Below, in pieces: positions 31,384-43,701 of a DNA stretch of 64,000 nt; the first letter of the stretch is position 1; each line of letters begins with the position of its first letter. The notes under the pieces are model-generated. The model saw only the letters and a list, made by a program, of their open reading frames with translations, made no database searches and was not told the origin of the DNA. The DNA comes from Drosophila persimilis (lineage: Eukaryota; Arthropoda; Insecta; Diptera; Drosophilidae). The DNA lies in contig NW_020825321.1 of the NCBI RefSeq assembly GCF_003286085.1, positions 1,178,001-1,242,000 of the forward strand, in the 5' to 3' direction. A program made the position numbers and the translations under genes.

Positions 31384-33695
31384 TTTTTTTTTTTTTCTTG
31401 GACGTTGACATGCTATGACTGCATCTTTCAAGAGGCGATGCAGTTACTGCACCGTCAAGTGGCCCGTGTGAAACCAGCAGAAGGCTGTTACGCGCGGATC
31501 CCAGGCAAAACGCAGCCCTCCCCCCGCCCAACCGACCGAGGGGCGCTGCCGCATGACGCACGGTGCGTAGCCGAACCGAACGCGAACATGCAAGAAAGAT
31601 AGATATTAGACTAACATTCGAGGAAAATTAGCACTAAACTTACTAAGAAACTAAGCATGCAATCAAAATACAAATACCACTACAGTTACTAATTAATAGA
31701 AAGGTGTGTAAGGATTAGTAATTTAATAAGAGCAAGAGAATTAGTGGTGGATATAATATGGTAGAGGGAATTATAATCCGAGCATAAGACCCTAAACGGT
31801 TCATGCAAGGAATAATTCGATCTACAAAGTGGAAGGAACAACGGTATAAAATTTCTCGTCAGTCTAATAGGAATCGTGAAGTTTATGCGGCTCAACAGAT
31901 CAGGGCTGTCTATGTCACCCCTGATCAAGTTGTGCATAAATATCACACCAAGCATTTTTCTACGGTTAACTAAGGATGGGAGGTTTACTAATAGTAGTCT
32001 ACTAGAATAAGATGGGAGTCTTACACCCGCATCCCAGTTAAGGCCCCGCAGAGCAAAGAGTAAAAAGTTGTTCTGTACTGATTCTATACGGTCCTGGTGT
32101 ACTTTGTACTGAGGGCACCATACATAGGAGCCGTATTCTACGATCGGACGAACAAGCGAGGTATAGAGAGTCTTTGTTCTATATGGGTCTTCAAATTCCT
32201 TTGACCACCTCTTTATAAACCCAAGCAGGCCCATGGCCTTATTTACTATGGTAGAAATGTGTTCGGAAAACTTTAACTTGGGGTCTAACATAACACCCAG
32301 ATCATTTACCAGGGTAATTCTCTCAAGAGAACCACCAAATAGGGTATAGGGAACCAACAAAGGGCTAGAACGATGAAATGTCATAACTTTGCATTTCGAG
32401 GCATTAAGGTGTAACAAGTTTGCACAACACCATGACTGCAAGTTATTGAGATCGGATTGCAAGCGAGAATGAAATGAAATGTCCTTATACTGGACATAGA
32501 GTTTCACATCATCCGCATACATAAGTACTCGAGAATATGTTAATACCGAAGGTAAGTCATTAATAAAGAGTGTAAAGAGTAAGGGACCTAGATGGCTGCC
32601 CTGTGGTACTTCCGAAGACACCTTTACTGGTGAAGAGAAGGAGTTTTTGAAGAGGACTCTTTGAGACCTGAAACAAAGATAGCTAGAAATCCATCTCAGG
32701 AGGTTGGGCGGAAACCATAAGAGGTCAAGTTTATGTGCTAAAAGGGAATGGTTTACAGAGTCGAATGCTTTACTGAAGTCGGTGTAAATTACATCCGTCT
32801 GTAAGTTACCTTGAAAGCCTTTAATAATGAAAAGAGGTAAACTCTAACAAGTTCGTGGTGGTTGGTCGCCGCCTTGTAAATCCATGCTGAGTTGGAGATA
32901 TAAGTGACTTGGAGATGTTGCAAGTACGGAGTTAAAGCTTCTCAACCATTTTAGGAATAGCGGATAACTTTGCTATACCTCTGTAATTTTTTGCATCAGA
33001 CTTGCTACCTTTTTTATGGAGAGGAATTATTAACGATTCCTTCCAGATGGGGGGCAGCAAGAAGAATCGATGGACAGGGTGAATAGTTTAAGCAAGGGTC
33101 CACACAAAGCCTCGGCGGTGAAAACACCGTCTTAACTAGTCGAAGATCATGAAGTAAAGAACATTCATTTAACAAAGTACTGAAAATGCCGTTCGACCTC
33201 GGTAAACCGTATGGGTACACATAACCAGAGTAGCTTTCCTCAGAATAGGTGGTTTCGAAAAATTCGGCAAAAAGATCGGCAATTGCCTGATCATTATTTG
33301 CCGACGTATTACAAAATGATAGCGAGGATGGGTGTGCGGACATTCTACGCTTACCGTTTAAGAAGCAGTACAACTGTGTAGGGTCCTGAGAAGAACGTAT
33401 CCTGCATCGAGATAAGTAATTCTTATAGCATTGTGCATGAAGAACTGAAAAGTTTGACCGAGCTATTACATAGCGAGAGTGAGAAGTAGGAGAACCAACT
33501 TATTAAAATCTTGATTTTAAGTTCTTTAGACTGCATAACTCTTTAGTTAACCAAGGGGGTTTTCCAGATCTAATCGGACAAGAAAGCGGGACACAAGAAT
33601 CAAAAATGTGTCAAGATGTGCAATCAGTGCACAAGTATAAAGCAGACCAATCGAAATCCCTAATGAGGTTATTAAGTTTCGCAAACTCGGCTTTT
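31384..33695 (-). mobile_element. LINE-P inserted in X env (module 2), 5' truncated
   Basis: Poly(T) 31384-31397, then the LINE-P 3' UTR and ORF2. A 310-codon open piece (31689-32621) covers RT from S-S-E-V-P-Q-G-S through M-Y-A-D-D-V to the end. The more upstream RT/pre-RT blocks (33014-33373, 33611-33690) are broken. The 3' junction with env is the same as in module 3, but the 5' end differs. Confidence 0.8.
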
Positions 33696-34216
33696 TGAAT
33701 GCAGTACGCGATAACGGCTTGAAAAATAGTAATTTTAGTAGCGCTTGTTATTGTTGAACTGTTGAAGATCACAATAAAAAGTTTGATGTATGTATATATG
33801 TTCACTTTATTGATAAAAGAAAACGCAAGTATTTATTTTCTAGAAGAGTTCGATTGATGGCTATGACGATCAGCGAAAGATTACTTAATTGCAGGCGGAC
33901 CGAATCGACCTTGACTCATTGCAAGCAAGATAACGACAGAGGAGAGCTTCTAACGCTCGCCGTTAGAGCAGTTAGAAGAGCTCGGGCTGATGCTATTCCG
34001 AGTACGATCTATAAATTAAGATATTGAGCGCGGGAGAGCGGCTAGATGCTATAGCTGTAAAGACGAAACTTAGAAGGCTGAACAGAAAGGCGAAAGAGCG
34101 GCAGCTGGTGTTCAAAGGAATTAGGATCAGTTTTCGAGACAACTATGTAGACGTCAAGGCGATAGATTTCTGCATATCCACCAGGGACCGTAACGATTAT
34201 AATTTTTATAAAAAAA
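33696..34216. other. Unassigned sequence
   Basis: No gene recognised. The stretch contains a GATGTATGTATATATG tract and a GC-richer block rich in AGAGCGG/GAAAGAGCGG (about 33920-34110). It could be a remnant of another repeat, but I could not match it within the window. Confidence 0.4.
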
Positions 34217-34702
34217 ACGAGGGGGAACGTTGTGAGTTGCTGCGGAGACCGCAACTCTACATTTATACCCGATACATAGTCAGTATGGCTACATTAAACG
34301 ACGTTCAGTCAGAACGTGTCGACGGGCGCTGCGTAGCCACAGCAAATTGATTTGTTACTTTTGCCATAACAATAATCCTATCTGATTCGGATTCGGCAAG
34401 ATTCGGCAAACCGGATAAATTGTGCCATTCCCTATGATTGTGCGTTTTTAATTTTCTCCTATATTCAATATTGTGGTTGCCACAGATTTTCGTCTTTTGT
34501 GTGGGCGGAAGGTGGTGGGGGGAAATTTTGAACCACACTTGTAGCAGTGAGCTCTCTACAGTGAGCTAAAATAAATAAACTTGTAACAGGGAGTTCTGCA
34601 GTGAAAAATTACAAATAGTTTTGTAACAGTGAGAGCTCTACAGTGAGGTCTAATAGTTTCTAAGATTATTTTCGTCCTTTGCGGGGGCGGAAGGGGGTGT
34701 GT
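34217..34702 (-). mobile_element. DINE-1/SGM-like repeat, copy 3, 5' truncated
   Basis: It begins CGAGGGGGAACGTTGTGAG and carries the terminal hairpin (GTTGCTGCGGAGACCGCAAC) and ATACCCGATAC, the reverse of the 17851 end. It retains internal blocks such as CAGATTTTCGTC..GGGCGGAAG, twice. The GTCY core and the other end are missing. Confidence 0.6.
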
Positions 34703-35815
34703 GAGTCAGTCAGAGTGAGGACAATCAAAAAAAGGACGTGTCACGCATAAGTGAACTAGAAGTGTGAGAGTAGAAAACGAGGCAAAGGAGAAAAACTAAG
34801 AATAGAAAACGTATCTGTTCGCAAACATCGCTGCCGTTGTAAAGAACCGTAAATTTTCCATGATCCCGCATTCCACTCAGCGCTCGTCTTTGTCCAGCTG
34901 GCGGAGGAAGCGATGAAGGTAATGAGCGAGGCCGAGAAAAGCCAAAGTTAGAAGCCAAGCTGCGTTGTGGTTCCCCCCCTCATCAAAAAATGGCGTACAT
35001 ACGTGAATTACAGACAGCTCAACGCCCACTCCGAGCCAGACGCCAGACTGGCAGATTCCGGTGGCCCCGGATAGTAGAGAACAAAAGCTTGCTTCCATGG
35101 ATTACACCGTTGAGGCTGGATATTCGCTTTGGAAGACCACTAAATCTCTTAAGAGACAACCGTTTAGACAGGTTCCTATCCGGTGTCCCAACGGCGATCT
35201 TGCCTGAAACGAAAAAGAGCAGGCCAATTCGTTTGCACATCATTTAGAGGACAGGTTCACCCATTACCAATTAGCCACGGAGGCACAGTTCAGAGAGACC
35301 CAAGATAGTCTGCAAGCACCTCTACAAATGGCCTTACCCATTAAACCAGTCAGGGTTGAAAGATCGTAGAAGTCATCAAGTCCCTACCGAGGTAGAAGGC
35401 TCCTGGCATTGACAGTGTGTGAAATTCCACACTGAAGGCATTACCTACACCTGCAATACTCTACATAGCGCTCATTTTTAACGCCATGTTAAGGGTGCAG
35501 TTTTTCCCTAAGCAGTGGAAGATAGTAACAATCCTGATGATCCATAAGCCTGGAAAACTGGAGGATGACCCTGAGTCGTATCGGCCAATAAGTCTCTGGT
35601 CTACCTTATCTAAGGTCTGGGAAAGGCTTCTTACCAATCGTCTTGGTGGCATCATCAAGGATTGCCGTATCTTGCCGGATCATCAGTTTGGTTTTCGGAA
35701 GGGACAGTGGCACAGTGGAGCAAGTCCATAGATTGGCAAGGCACATCCTACAGGCCTTCGATAATCTAGAATACTGCAATGCAGTCTTCATTGATATGCA
35801 GCAAGCATGCCATTC
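34703..35815 (+). pseudogene. Jockey-clade non-LTR ORF2 fragment
   Basis: In broken frames the plus strand reads Y-S-L-W-K-T-T-K-S-L-K-R-Q-P (about 35120-35160) and A-H-H-L-E-D-R-F, then F-P-K-Q-W-K-I-V-T-I-L-M-I-H-K-P-G-K and Y-R-P-I-S-L-W (35486-35731). It ends with I-L-P-D-H-Q-F-G-F-R and, after a frameshift, V-E-Q-V-H-R-L-A-R-H-I-L-Q-A-F. These are pre-RT and RT blocks of jockey/Helena-type elements. It is fused at about 35816 to X protease sequence on the opposite strand. The 34703-34980 part may be its 5' UTR. Confidence 0.7.
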
Positions 35816-38800
35816 GTTCAGAGATCAACTTTATCTGTGATCCTGAATCTAGCAGAGCTCTGAAGTTAGCAGCCTGCCCGTTGTTGGCTTCTGCTGCCAC
35901 CTTTGCTGTGGCCAGTAGATTGTAACTGTTGTTACTTGTTGCACCAACCGTCGGGCCTCTTGATTCTGTAGCTGCGCCCGATGCTGTTTCCAAATGTAGC
36001 ATCGTGTTGTGCTTCTTGTCACAATTGAAGCAGTTTCGACCTGGGCATGCGTTTGTTTTGTGATTTGTTCTAAAGCAATTAACGCACATTTTTTGTTTTT
36101 TTTACCCAATTCAGTCGTTCTGATGGAGATTTGTACGAAATTCTTCGAATGTCCTTTGAGCTTCCCAATGATTGCTCATACAAGGCCTAATTTGTAACAT
36201 CCAGTTTGTTGCTGATAATGGCAATCAATATTGGATCCCATGTAAATATATGGATGGCCAATCCCTTTAGTGATGCAAGGGATTCTATGGTTGTTATGTA
36301 CAACTCTTTTAATGACTTGGGATCGCCATTAGTTGTTTGATGATTGAGGAAGCGGTTCAGTACTGCATTCGAAAAATCTCTGGGATTGTTGTATGCGTCA
36401 ACTAGTATTTCTCAAGCGGCTTCATAATTTTTTTCCTTTAGATCGATATGTCGAATCAATCTTTCTGCCTCCCCGCTAACGGTGGTTTTAAGATTTTATT
36501 CTTGGACGTTGACATGCAATGACTGCATCTTTCAAGAGGCGATGCAATTACTGCACCGTCAAGTGGCCCGTGTGACCCAAGATAGTCTGCAAGCACCTCT
36601 ACAAATGGCCTTACCCATTAAACCAGTCAGGGTTGAAAGATCGTAGAAGTCATCAAGTCCCTACCGAGGTAGAAGGCTCCTGGCATTGACAGAGTGTGAA
36701 ATTCCACACTGAAGGCATTACCTACACCTGCAATACTCTACATAGCGCTCATTTTTAACGCCATGTTAAGGGTGCAGTTTTTCCCTAAGCAGTGGAAGAT
36801 AGTAACAATCCTGATGATCCATAAGCCTGGAAAACCGGAGGATGACCCTGAGTCGTATCGGACAATAAGTCTCTGGTCTTCCTTATCTAAGGTCTGGGAA
36901 AGGCTTCTTGCCAATCGTCTTGGTGTCATCATCAAGGATTGCCGTATCTTGCCGGATCATCAGTTTGGTTTTCGGGAGGGACAGTGGCACAGTGGAGCAA
37001 GTCCATAGATTGGCAAGGCACATCCTACAGGCCTTCGATAATCTAGAATACTGCAATGCAGTCTTCATTGATATGCAGCAAACATGCCATTCGTTCAGAG
37101 ATCAACTTTATCTGTGATCCTGAATCTAGCAGAGCTCTGAAGCTAGCAGCCTGCCCGTTGTTGGCTTCTGCTGCCACCTTTGCTGTGGCCAGTAGATTGT
37201 AACTGTTGTTACTTGCTGCACCAACCGTCGGGCCTCTTGATTCTGTACCTGCGCCCGATGCTGTTTCCAAATGTAGCATCGTGTTGTGCTTCTTGTCACA
37301 ATTGAAGCAGTTTCGACCTGGGCATGCGTTTGTTTTGTGATTTGTTCTAAAGCAATTAACGCACATTTTTTGTTTTTTTTACCCAATTCAGTCGTTCTGA
37401 TGGAGATTTGTACGAAATTCTTCGAATGTCCTTTGAGCTTCCCAATGATTGCTCATACAAGGCCTAATTTGTAACATCCAGTTTGTTGCTGATAATGGCA
37501 ATCAATATTGGATCCCATGTAAATATATGGATGGCCAATCCCTTTAGTGATGCAAGGGATTCTATGGTTGTTATGTACAACTCTTTTAATGACTTGGGAT
37601 CGCCATTAGTTGTTTGATGATTGAGGAAGCGGTTCAGTACTGCATTCGAAAAATCTCTGGGATTGTTGTATGCGTCAACTAGTATTTCTCAAGCGGCTTC
37701 ATAATTTTTTTCCTTTAGATCGATATGTCGAATCAATCTTTCTGCCTCCCCGCTAACGGTGGTTTTAAGATTTTATTCTTGGACGTTGACATGCAATGAC
37801 TGCATCTTTCAAGAGGCGATGCAATTACTGCACCGTCAAGTGGCCCGTGTGACCCAAGATAGTCTGCAAGCACCTCTACAAATGGCCTTACCCATTAAAC
37901 CAGTCAGGGTTGAAAGATCGTAGAAGTCATCAAGTCCCTACCGAGGTAGAAGGCTCCTGGCATTGACAGAGTGTGAAATTCCACACTGAAGGCATTACCT
38001 ACACCTGCAATACTCTACATAGCGCTCATTTTTAACGCCATGTTAAGGGTGCAGTTTTTCCCTAAGCAGTGGAAGATAGTAACAATCCTGATGATCCATA
38101 AGCCTGGAAAACCGGAGGATGACCCTGAGTCGTATCGGACAATAAGTCTCTGGTCTTCCTTATCTAAGGTCTGGGAAAGGCTTCTTGCCAATCGTCTTGG
38201 TGTCATCATCAAGGATTGCCGTATCTTGCCGGATCATCAGTTTGGTTTTCGGGAGGGACAGTGGCACAGTGGAGCAAGTCCATAGATTGGCAAGGCACAT
38301 CCTACAGGCCTTCGATAATCTAGAATACTGCAATGCAGTCTTCATTGATATGCAGCAAACATGCCATTCGTTCAGAGATCAACTTTATCTGTGATCCTGA
38401 ATCTAGCAGAGCTCTGAAGCTAGCAGCCTGCCCGTTGTTGGCTTCTGCTGCCACCTTTGCTGTGGCCAGTAGATTGTAACTGTTGTTACTTGCTGCACCA
38501 ACCGTCGGGCCTCTTGATTCTGTACCTGCGCCCGATGCTGTTTCCAAATGTAGCATCGTGTTGTGCTTCTTGTCACAATTGAAGCAGTTTCGACCTGGGC
38601 ATGCGTTTGTTTTGTGATTTGTTCTAAAGCAATTAACGCACATTTTTTGTTTTTTTTTACCCAATTCAGTCGTTCTGATGGAGATTTGTACGAAATTCTT
38701 CGAATGTCCTTTGAGCTTCCCAATGATTGCTCATACAAGGCCTAATTTGTAACATCCAGTTTGTTGCTGATAATGGCAATCAATATTTGATCCCATGTAG

Positions 38801-40333
38801 ATATATTGATGGCCAATCCCTTTAGTGATGAAAGGGATTCTATGGTTGTTATGTACAACTCTTTTAATGACTTGGGATCGTCATTAGTTGTTTGATGATT
38901 GAGGAAGCGGTTCAGTACTGCATTCGAAAAATCTCTGGGATTGTTGTATGCGTCAACTAGTATTTCTCAAGCGGCTTCATAATTTTTTTCCTTTAGATCG
39001 ATATGTCGAATCAATCTTTCTGCCTCCCCGCTAACGGTGGTTTTAAGATTTTATTCTTGGACGTTGACATGCAATGACTGCATCTTTCAAGAGGCGATGC
39101 AATTACTGCACCGTCAAGTGGCCCGTGTGACCCAAGATAGTCTGCAAGCACCTCTACAAATGGCCTTACCCATTAAACCAGTCAGGGTTGAATGATCGTA
39201 GAAGTCATCAAGTCCCTACCGAGGTAGAAGGCTCCTGGCATTGACAGAGTGTGAAATTCCACACTGAAGGCATTACCTACACCTGCAATACTCTACATAG
39301 CGCTCATTTTTAACGCCATGTTAAGGGTGCAGTTTTTCCCTAAGCAGTGGAAGATAGTAACAATCCTGATGATCCATAAGCCTGGAAAACCGGAGGATGA
39401 CCCTGAGTCGTATCGGCCAATAAGTCTCTGGTCTTCCTTATCTAAGGTCTGGGAAAGGCTTCTTGCCAATCGTCTTGGTGGCATCATCAAGGATTGCCGT
39501 ATCTTGCCGGATCATCAGTTTGGTTTTCGGGAGGGACAGTGGCACAGTGGAGCAAGTCCATAGATTGGCAAGGCACATCCTACAGGCCTTCGATAATCTA
39601 GAATACTGCAATGCAGTCTTCATTGATATGCAGCAAACATGCCATTCGTTCAGAGATCAACTTTATCTGTGATCCTGAATATAGCAGAGCTCTGAAGTTA
39701 GCAGCCTGCCCGTTGTTGGCTTCTGCTGCCACCTTTGCTGTGGCCAGTAGATTGTAACTGTTGTTACTTGCTGCACCAACCGTCGGGCCTCTTGATTCTG
39801 TAGCTGCGCCCGATGCTGTTTCCAAATGTAGCATCGTGTTGTGCTTCTTGTCACAATTGAAGCAGTTTCGACCTGGGCATGCGTTTGTTTTGTGATTTGT
39901 TCTAAAGCAATTAACGCACATTTTTTGTTTTTTTTACCCAATTCAGTCGTTCTGATGGAGATTTGTACGAAATTCTTCGAATGTCCTTTGAGCTTCCCAA
40001 TGATTGCTCATACAAGGCCTAATTTGTAACATCCAGTTTGTTGCTGATAATGGCAATCAATATTGGATCCCATGTAGATATATTGATGGCCAATCCCTTT
40101 AGTGATGAAAGGGATTCTATGGTTGTTATGTACAACTCTTTTAATGACTTGTGATCGTCATTAGTTGTTTGATGATTGAGGAAGCGGTTCAGTACTGCAT
40201 TCGAAAAATCTCTGGGATTGTTGTATGCGTCAACTAGTATTTCTCAAGCGGCTTCATAATTTTTTTCCTTTAGATCGATATGTCGAATCAATCTTTCTGC
40301 CTCCCCGCTAACGGTGGTTTTAAGATTTTATTC
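35299..40333. repeat. Four-copy tandem array of a 1277-bp chimeric unit
   Basis: Units: 35299-36501 (lacks the stub), 36502-37778, 37779-39056, 39057-40333. Each full unit is a 74-bp LINE-P 3' stub (TTGGACGTTG...CGTGTGA), a jockey RT fragment on the plus strand (about 515 bp) and an X gag/protease fragment on the minus strand (about 690 bp). Period 1277, 1278 and 1277. The array is followed directly by the LINE-P whose 3' end supplied the stub. The middle two units share variants (GGACAATAAG where the outer two have GGCCAATAAG). Confidence 0.95.
35816..36501 (-). pseudogene. X gag C-terminus and protease (array unit 1)
   Basis: On the minus strand: gag text L-K-T-T-V-S-G-E-A-E-R-L-I-R-H-I near 36440-36490, zinc knuckles C-V-N-C-F-R-T-N-H-K-T-N-A-C and C-F-N-C-D-K-K-H (36009-36089), and a protease start A-L-L-D-S-G-S-Q-I-K-L-I (about 35830-35870). 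It is cut at 35816 by the jockey fragment. Stops and frameshifts break it. Copies of the same piece lie in units 2, 3 and 4 (37093-37778, 38370-39056, 39648-40333); the unit-4 protease has Y in place of D (L-Y-S-G-S). Confidence 0.75.
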
Positions 40334-40624
40334 TTGGACGTTGACATGCAATGACTGCATCTTTCAAGAGGCGATGCAATTACTGCACCGTCAAGTGGCC
40401 CGTGTGACACCAGCAGAAGGCTGCTACGCGCGGATCCCAGGCAAAACGCAGCCCTCCTCCCGCCCAACCGACCGAGGGGCGCTGCCGCATGACGCGCGGT
40501 GCGTAGCCGAACCAAACGCGAACATGCAAGAAAGATAGATATTAGACTAACATTCGAGGAAAATTAGCACTAAACTTACTAAGAAACTAAGCATGCAATC
40601 AAAATACAAATACCACTACAGTTA

Positions 40625-43052
40625 CTAATTAATAGAAAGGTGTGTAAGGATTAATAATTTAATAAGAGGAAGAGAATTAGTGTTGGATATAATATGGTAG
40701 AGGGAATTATAATCCGAGCATAAGACCCTAAACGGTTCATGCAAGGAATAATTCGATCTACAAAGTGGAAGGAACAACGGTATAAAATTTCTCGTCAGTC
40801 TAATAGGAATCGTGAAGTTTATGCGGCTCAACAGATCAGGGCTGTCTATGTCACCCCTGATCAAGTTGTGCATCAAAATCACACCAAGCATTTTTCTACG
40901 GTTAACTAAGGATGGGAGGTTTACTAATAATAGTCTACTAGAGTAAGATGGGAGTCTTACACCCGCATCCCAGTTAAGGCCCCGCAGAGCAAAGAGTAAA
41001 AAGTTTTTCTGTACTGATTCTATACGGTCCTGGTGTACTTTGTACTGAGGGCACCATACACAGGAGCCGTATTCTAAGATCGGACGAACAAGCGAGGTAT
41101 AGAGAGTCTTTGTTATATAGGGGTCGTCAAATTCCTTTGACCACCTCTTTATAAACCCAAGCACGCCCATGGCCTTATTTACCATGGTAGAAATGTGTTC
41201 GGAAAACTTTAACTTGGGGTCTAACATAACACCCAGATCATCCACCAGGGTAATTCTCTCAAGAGAACCACCAAATAGGGTGTAGGGAGCCAACAAAGGG
41301 CTAGAACGATGAAATGTCATAACTTTGCATTTCGAGGCATTAAGGTGTAACAGGTTTGCACCACACCATGACTGAAAGCTATTGAGATCGGATTGCAAGT
41401 GAGAATGAAATGAAATGTCCTTGTACTGGACACAGAGTTTAACATCATCCGCATACATAAGTACTCGAGAGTATGTTAATACTGAAGGCAAGTCATTAAT
41501 AAAGAGTGTGAAGAGTAAGGGGCCTAGATGGCTGCCCTGTGGTACTCCCGAAGAAACCTTTACTGGTGAAGAGAAGGAGTTTTTGAAGAGGACTCTTTGA
41601 GACCTAGAACAAAGATAGCTAGAAATCCATCTCAGGAGGTTGGGCGGAAACCCTAAAAGGTCAAGTTTATGTGCTAAAAGGGAATGGTTTACAGAGTCGA
41701 ATGCTTTACTAAAGTCGGTGTAAATAACATCCGTCTGTAAGTTACCTTGAAAGCCTTTAATAATGAAAAATGAAAATAATGGTTGATCGCCGCCTTATAA
41801 ATCCATGCTGAGTTGGAGATATAAGTGACTTGCAGAGATGTTGCAAGTGCGGAGTTAAAACCTTCTCAAACAATTTGGGAATAGCGGATAACTTTGCTAT
41901 ACCTCTATAATTTTTTGCATCAGACTTGCTACCTTTTTTATGGAGAGGAATTATAAACGATTCCTTCCAGATTGGGGGGAAGCAAGAGGAATCAATGGAC
42001 AGGGTGAATAGTTTAAGCAATGGTCCACACAGAGCCTCGGCGCAGTACCTGAGTACACAACCTGGAACCCCGTCTGGACCCGGTGAAAACACCGACTTAA
42101 CTAGTCGAAGATCTTGAAATAGGGAATATTCATTTAACAAGGGACTGAAAATGCCGTTCGACCTCGGTAATCCGTATGGGTACGGTTGACCAGAGTAGCG
42201 TTCCTCAGAATAGGTGGTTTGGAAAAACTGGGCAAAAAGATCGGCAATTGCCTGATCATTATTTGCCGACGTATTACAAAATGATAGCGAGGATGGGTGT
42301 GCGGACGTTCTTCGCTTACTGTTTACGAAGCAGTAAAACTGTTTAGTGTACTGAGGAAAACGTATCCTGCATCGAGATAGGTAGTTCTTATAGCATTGAG
42401 CATTAAGAACTGAAAAGTTTGACCGAGCTATTACATAACGAGAGTAAGAAGTAAGAGAACCCACTTCTTGAAATTTGTTATAAAGTCTTGATTTTAAGTT
42501 TTTTAGACTGGATAACTCTTTGGTAAACCAAGGGGGTTTTCCAGATCTAATCGGACAAGAAGGCGGGACACAAGAATCAAAAAATGTGCCAAGAGCATTG
42601 TAAAAAATGTTTGTGCCTTTTGTGACATCAGTGCACAAGTACAAAGCGGACCAATCAAAATCCCTAATTAGGTTATTAAGCTTCGCAAACTCGGCTTTAC
42701 GAAAGCAGCGGACACGTTCAGGTAGTCTACTCGACCGATCCAATACAGTTGGTCCTATATCTAGCGACACCTCGAAAGTAGGGTGGTAGGCGTCTTCAGG
42801 TATAGTGAGCGGAAGGTCTCGGGTTAACAACACTATGGTCGGATCCGATACAAAGCATAGATCAAGCAATCGACCCAAGGAATTTTTCACATGATTGACT
42901 TGAGACAGGGACAGGTCAAGCAAGCCGTCAACAAAGTCATGTCGTGACATGGGCACTAGGATACTAGACTCGTTTACCGAAGACCAAACAGTTCCTGGCA
43001 AGTTGAAGTCACCAAGAACTGTGAAGTATTCTGACGTGAAGTAAGAGTCCAC
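40625..43052 (-). pseudogene. LINE-P ORF2, broken copy
   Basis: Two long open pieces, 40625-41491 (RT C-terminal half with M-Y-A-D-D-V) and 41757-43052 (431 codons: endonuclease C-terminus to RT N-terminus), with a frame break near 41750. The endonuclease has an internal deletion: the S-E-Y-F-T-V block is joined directly to L-G-D-F-N-L, losing about 80 codons present in the plus-strand copy. The deletion ends share a short repeat. Confidence 0.8.
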
Positions 43053-43701
43053 TGCAATTAGAACCCCCCTGCACGTCGAGACGAACGGTCCTTTCTAAAA
43101 GTTGTGTACCGACCTGCCAAAACCTCGGAACTAAGAATGTCCGGCTTTAACCAGGTTTCAGTAAACACAATAACGTGGGAAGCAAATGCAACACTATCCC
43201 GGAAAAGAATGCTGAGCTTACTACGCAAGCCGGCCGTCAGCCATCGGGTGCTACAGGGGGACAAACGGATGACGGGTCGGCTCGCACAACTGTGAACTCG
43301 GAACTGAGGCGCAGCCGCTCCGGTTAGTAATACCCGGTGCGGTCTGCGTCTCACACCCCCCTAGGACACAGAGGGTTGCGAGCGAGCCGTCACCCGCCGT
43401 AACTGTGCACACCGGTGGAAGTGCGACTATACTCTCCCCGTGAGGGCGGCTGGAAACAGGTCCTAGCACGGTCATGTCTCTGCTAGGATGCTGGCAAATG
43501 GTAGTCGGGCGGAGAGAAGAAAACTCTCAGTGAAATTACCCCAATCCAAGGTGACACTGTTATATGCCGAGGGATGCATGGCCGGGGGGGTGCCCGGTCG
43601 CTAATATGCGGACTCTGGATACCTGCCGACCTCCAGTTTAAATCAGGCTTCCCGGGGCAAGCGGGCTATGCCTCGGGTGACCAACCCCTTCCCGCCTACT
43701 C

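Noticed and set aside
35766..36089. A 107-codon chimeric protein repeated in each array unit as a new gene
   Set aside because: It is gag/protease sequence ending by chance in antisense jockey sequence; no start context or selection signal can be shown.
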